Shown: positions 63,201 to 64,000 of the stretch, piece after piece
How positions within the stretch are numbered: the stretch's first letter is position 1
Layout of the letters: every line of letters begins with the position of its first letter
NCBI GenBank assembly: GCA_014529385.2
Contig: CM043944.1
Span: 80,940,384-81,004,383, forward strand
DNA length: 64,000 bases
Reading direction: 5' to 3'
Source of the DNA: Adiantum capillus-veneris
Taxonomy: Eukaryota; Streptophyta; Polypodiopsida; Polypodiales; Pteridaceae
The notes under the pieces: model-generated
Told to the model about the DNA's origin: nothing
The model's database searches: none
What the model saw: the letters and a program-made list of their open reading frames with translations, nothing else
Position numbers and translations under genes: made by a program

Positions 63201-63771
63201 CTCTAGAAAGATGTTAGAAGATATGGAAGCATAGACTAGAGCTATTCGCCAAGACATTCAGGCCGCTCAGGATAGACAGCAGGACATTCAGGCCGCTCAG
63301 GATAGACAGAAGCACTATGCAGATAAGAACCGTTCAGATAGAACTTTCAAAGAAGGGGATAAGGTTTTTCTATGAGTCCGACCAAACAAAAGCAACTTAT
63401 CACTAGGCAGATTTAAGAAGCTCAGCCCAAGGTATTGTGGACCATTTGAGATCGTTAAGGTTGTGAGTGACCAAGCCTATAAGCTAAAGTTACCTGCAAA
63501 CTTGAAGGTTCATGATGTGTTCCACGTCAGCCTACTCAAACCCTATATTCCTAACCCTGATCAATTTTTGGACTCAGATCAAATAGTCATGCCAGCACAA
63601 GGAGTTCTCAAACTCCAACCTGACTATGTACTTGAAACAAGGGAAAGGAAATTACGCAACAGAACCATCACGAAGCATCTAGTAAAGTGGAAGGATTACC
63701 CTGAAGAAGATGCAACTTGGGAGGACGAACCAACGCTCATAAAAGACTACCAAAACACATTCTTGAGATGA
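60177..63771 (+). pseudogene. Gypsy-D pol (protease to chromodomain)
   Basis: Protease near 60490 (NFLIDCGSTLSFLS; DCG in place of DSG/DTG). Reverse transcriptase from about 61000 ([25 protein letters not shown], catalytic FDDILIYSK near 61500). RNase H about 61920-62260. Integrase zinc finger about 62490-62630 (HDSPTCGHPGYAKT, CISCQ). Integrase core about 62700-63080 (MDFVTGLP, SDRDAKFTS, DGQTERVNQVIEE). Chromodomain to 63771 (RNRTITKHLVKWKDYPEEDATWED). Lesions: TGA 61128-61130, TAG about 61221, frameshifts near 61470, 61620 and 62865, TGA 62087-62089, TGA about 62183, TAG about 63232, TGA about 63373. Confidence 0.93.
63250..63309 (+). repeat. 30-bp in-frame tandem duplication in Gypsy-D integrase tail
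   Basis: Two units (63250-63279 and 63280-63309) encode QDIQAAQDRQ twice and differ at one base. The related Gypsy-E has a single equivalent. Confidence 0.92.
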
Positions 63772-63789
63772 GGACATCTCAAATTTTTC

Positions 63790-63802
63790 ACGTTGGGGAG
63801 TT
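63790..63802 (+). other. Gypsy-D polypurine tract
   Basis: CGTTGGGGAGTT directly precedes the TG of the 3' LTR at 63803. Confidence 0.75.
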
Positions 63803-64000
63803 TGTAAGGTCTCTGACCCCGATCAAAAAGAGCACCATTGTACCATGTAATAAATATAATGGGATAAGTTACTATTTTTAGCAGTTTTTCAAATTCTGTC
63901 TGTGCCATGATGTAGAGAATGTTTCAAAGCTTCGAAATGTGAATTAAAATAATTTTTGCAAAAAAATTCCAAAAATAGTAAGTTTTTGGTCACCCGGCCT
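63803..64000 (+). repeat. Gypsy-D 3' LTR, first 198 bases
   Basis: It matches 55863-56061 with only a handful of differences and is cut by the window edge. Confidence 0.95.

Larger units (their letters stand above)
55863..64000 (+). mobile_element. Gypsy-D: large-LTR chromodomain gypsy element, cut by the window end
   Basis: The 5' LTR starts TGTAAGGTCTCTG at 55863 and the 3' LTR starts with the same sequence at 63803; the first 198 bases of the two differ at only a few positions. Gag, protease, reverse transcriptase, RNase H, integrase and chromodomain occur in gypsy order. Long LTRs and a chromodomain suggest the Tekay/Del group. The right LTR end and the target duplication lie outside the window. 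Confidence 0.93.

Overview
This is plant nuclear DNA. It holds one intron-containing host gene for a plastid-type beta-amylase (minus strand, coding 5218-10740, eight exons). Almost everything else is nested LTR retrotransposons, minisatellites and long (CT)n, (GT)n and (GA)n microsatellites. The splice sites, tRNA-Met-type primer sites, Ty1/copia and chromodomain Ty3/gypsy proteins, and the starch-degrading enzyme all point to a land plant with a repeat-rich genome, probably a seed plant. The sequence alone does not give the species.

Layout. 1-176 is the end of a gypsy-family LTR with its polypurine tract. 177-5217 is non-coding, microsatellite-rich, and carries a 77-bp sliver of copia reverse transcriptase. 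5218-10740 is the beta-amylase gene; its upstream region (10741-11060) holds complementary CT and GA tracts. 11061-14262 holds LTR debris. 14263-20273 is Copia-A (plus strand, TSD TTGGA). 21300-23040 is a decayed copia fragment. 23159-23943 is a gypsy fragment (minus strand). 23944-24872 is a different LTR, preceded on the minus strand by a polypurine tract, a stepped minisatellite (25309-26130) and an unrecognised coding remnant (26984-30441).

30572-46445 is Gypsy-A (minus strand), broken by two later insertions. Copia-B (31916-36366, plus strand, TSD TTGAG) sits between its RNase H and integrase parts. Copia-C (39654-44587, minus strand, TSD TGCAC, the best preserved element) sits in its leader. 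The LTR of Gypsy-A lies directly against another gypsy copy of the same family (46446-46790, plus strand). 47605-53238 is a chromodomain gypsy remnant (Gypsy-E) whose 5' part includes a PPR-like stretch. 53239-55862 is non-coding and segmentally duplicated. 55863-64000 is Gypsy-D, a large-LTR chromodomain gypsy cut by the window edge.

The most unusual structure is in Gypsy-D. A 47-codon ATG-containing ORF lies inside the 5' LTR and ends at a consensus splice donor. Two downstream ORFs, an unrecognised 167-residue ORF followed by AATAAA signals and then gag, each open at an AG acceptor in the matching phase and lack an early ATG of their own. This suggests one LTR leader exon spliced alternatively to an accessory protein or to Gag. 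The inference rests on sequence only. All retroelement polyproteins here carry stops or frameshifts, so none looks able to move on its own.
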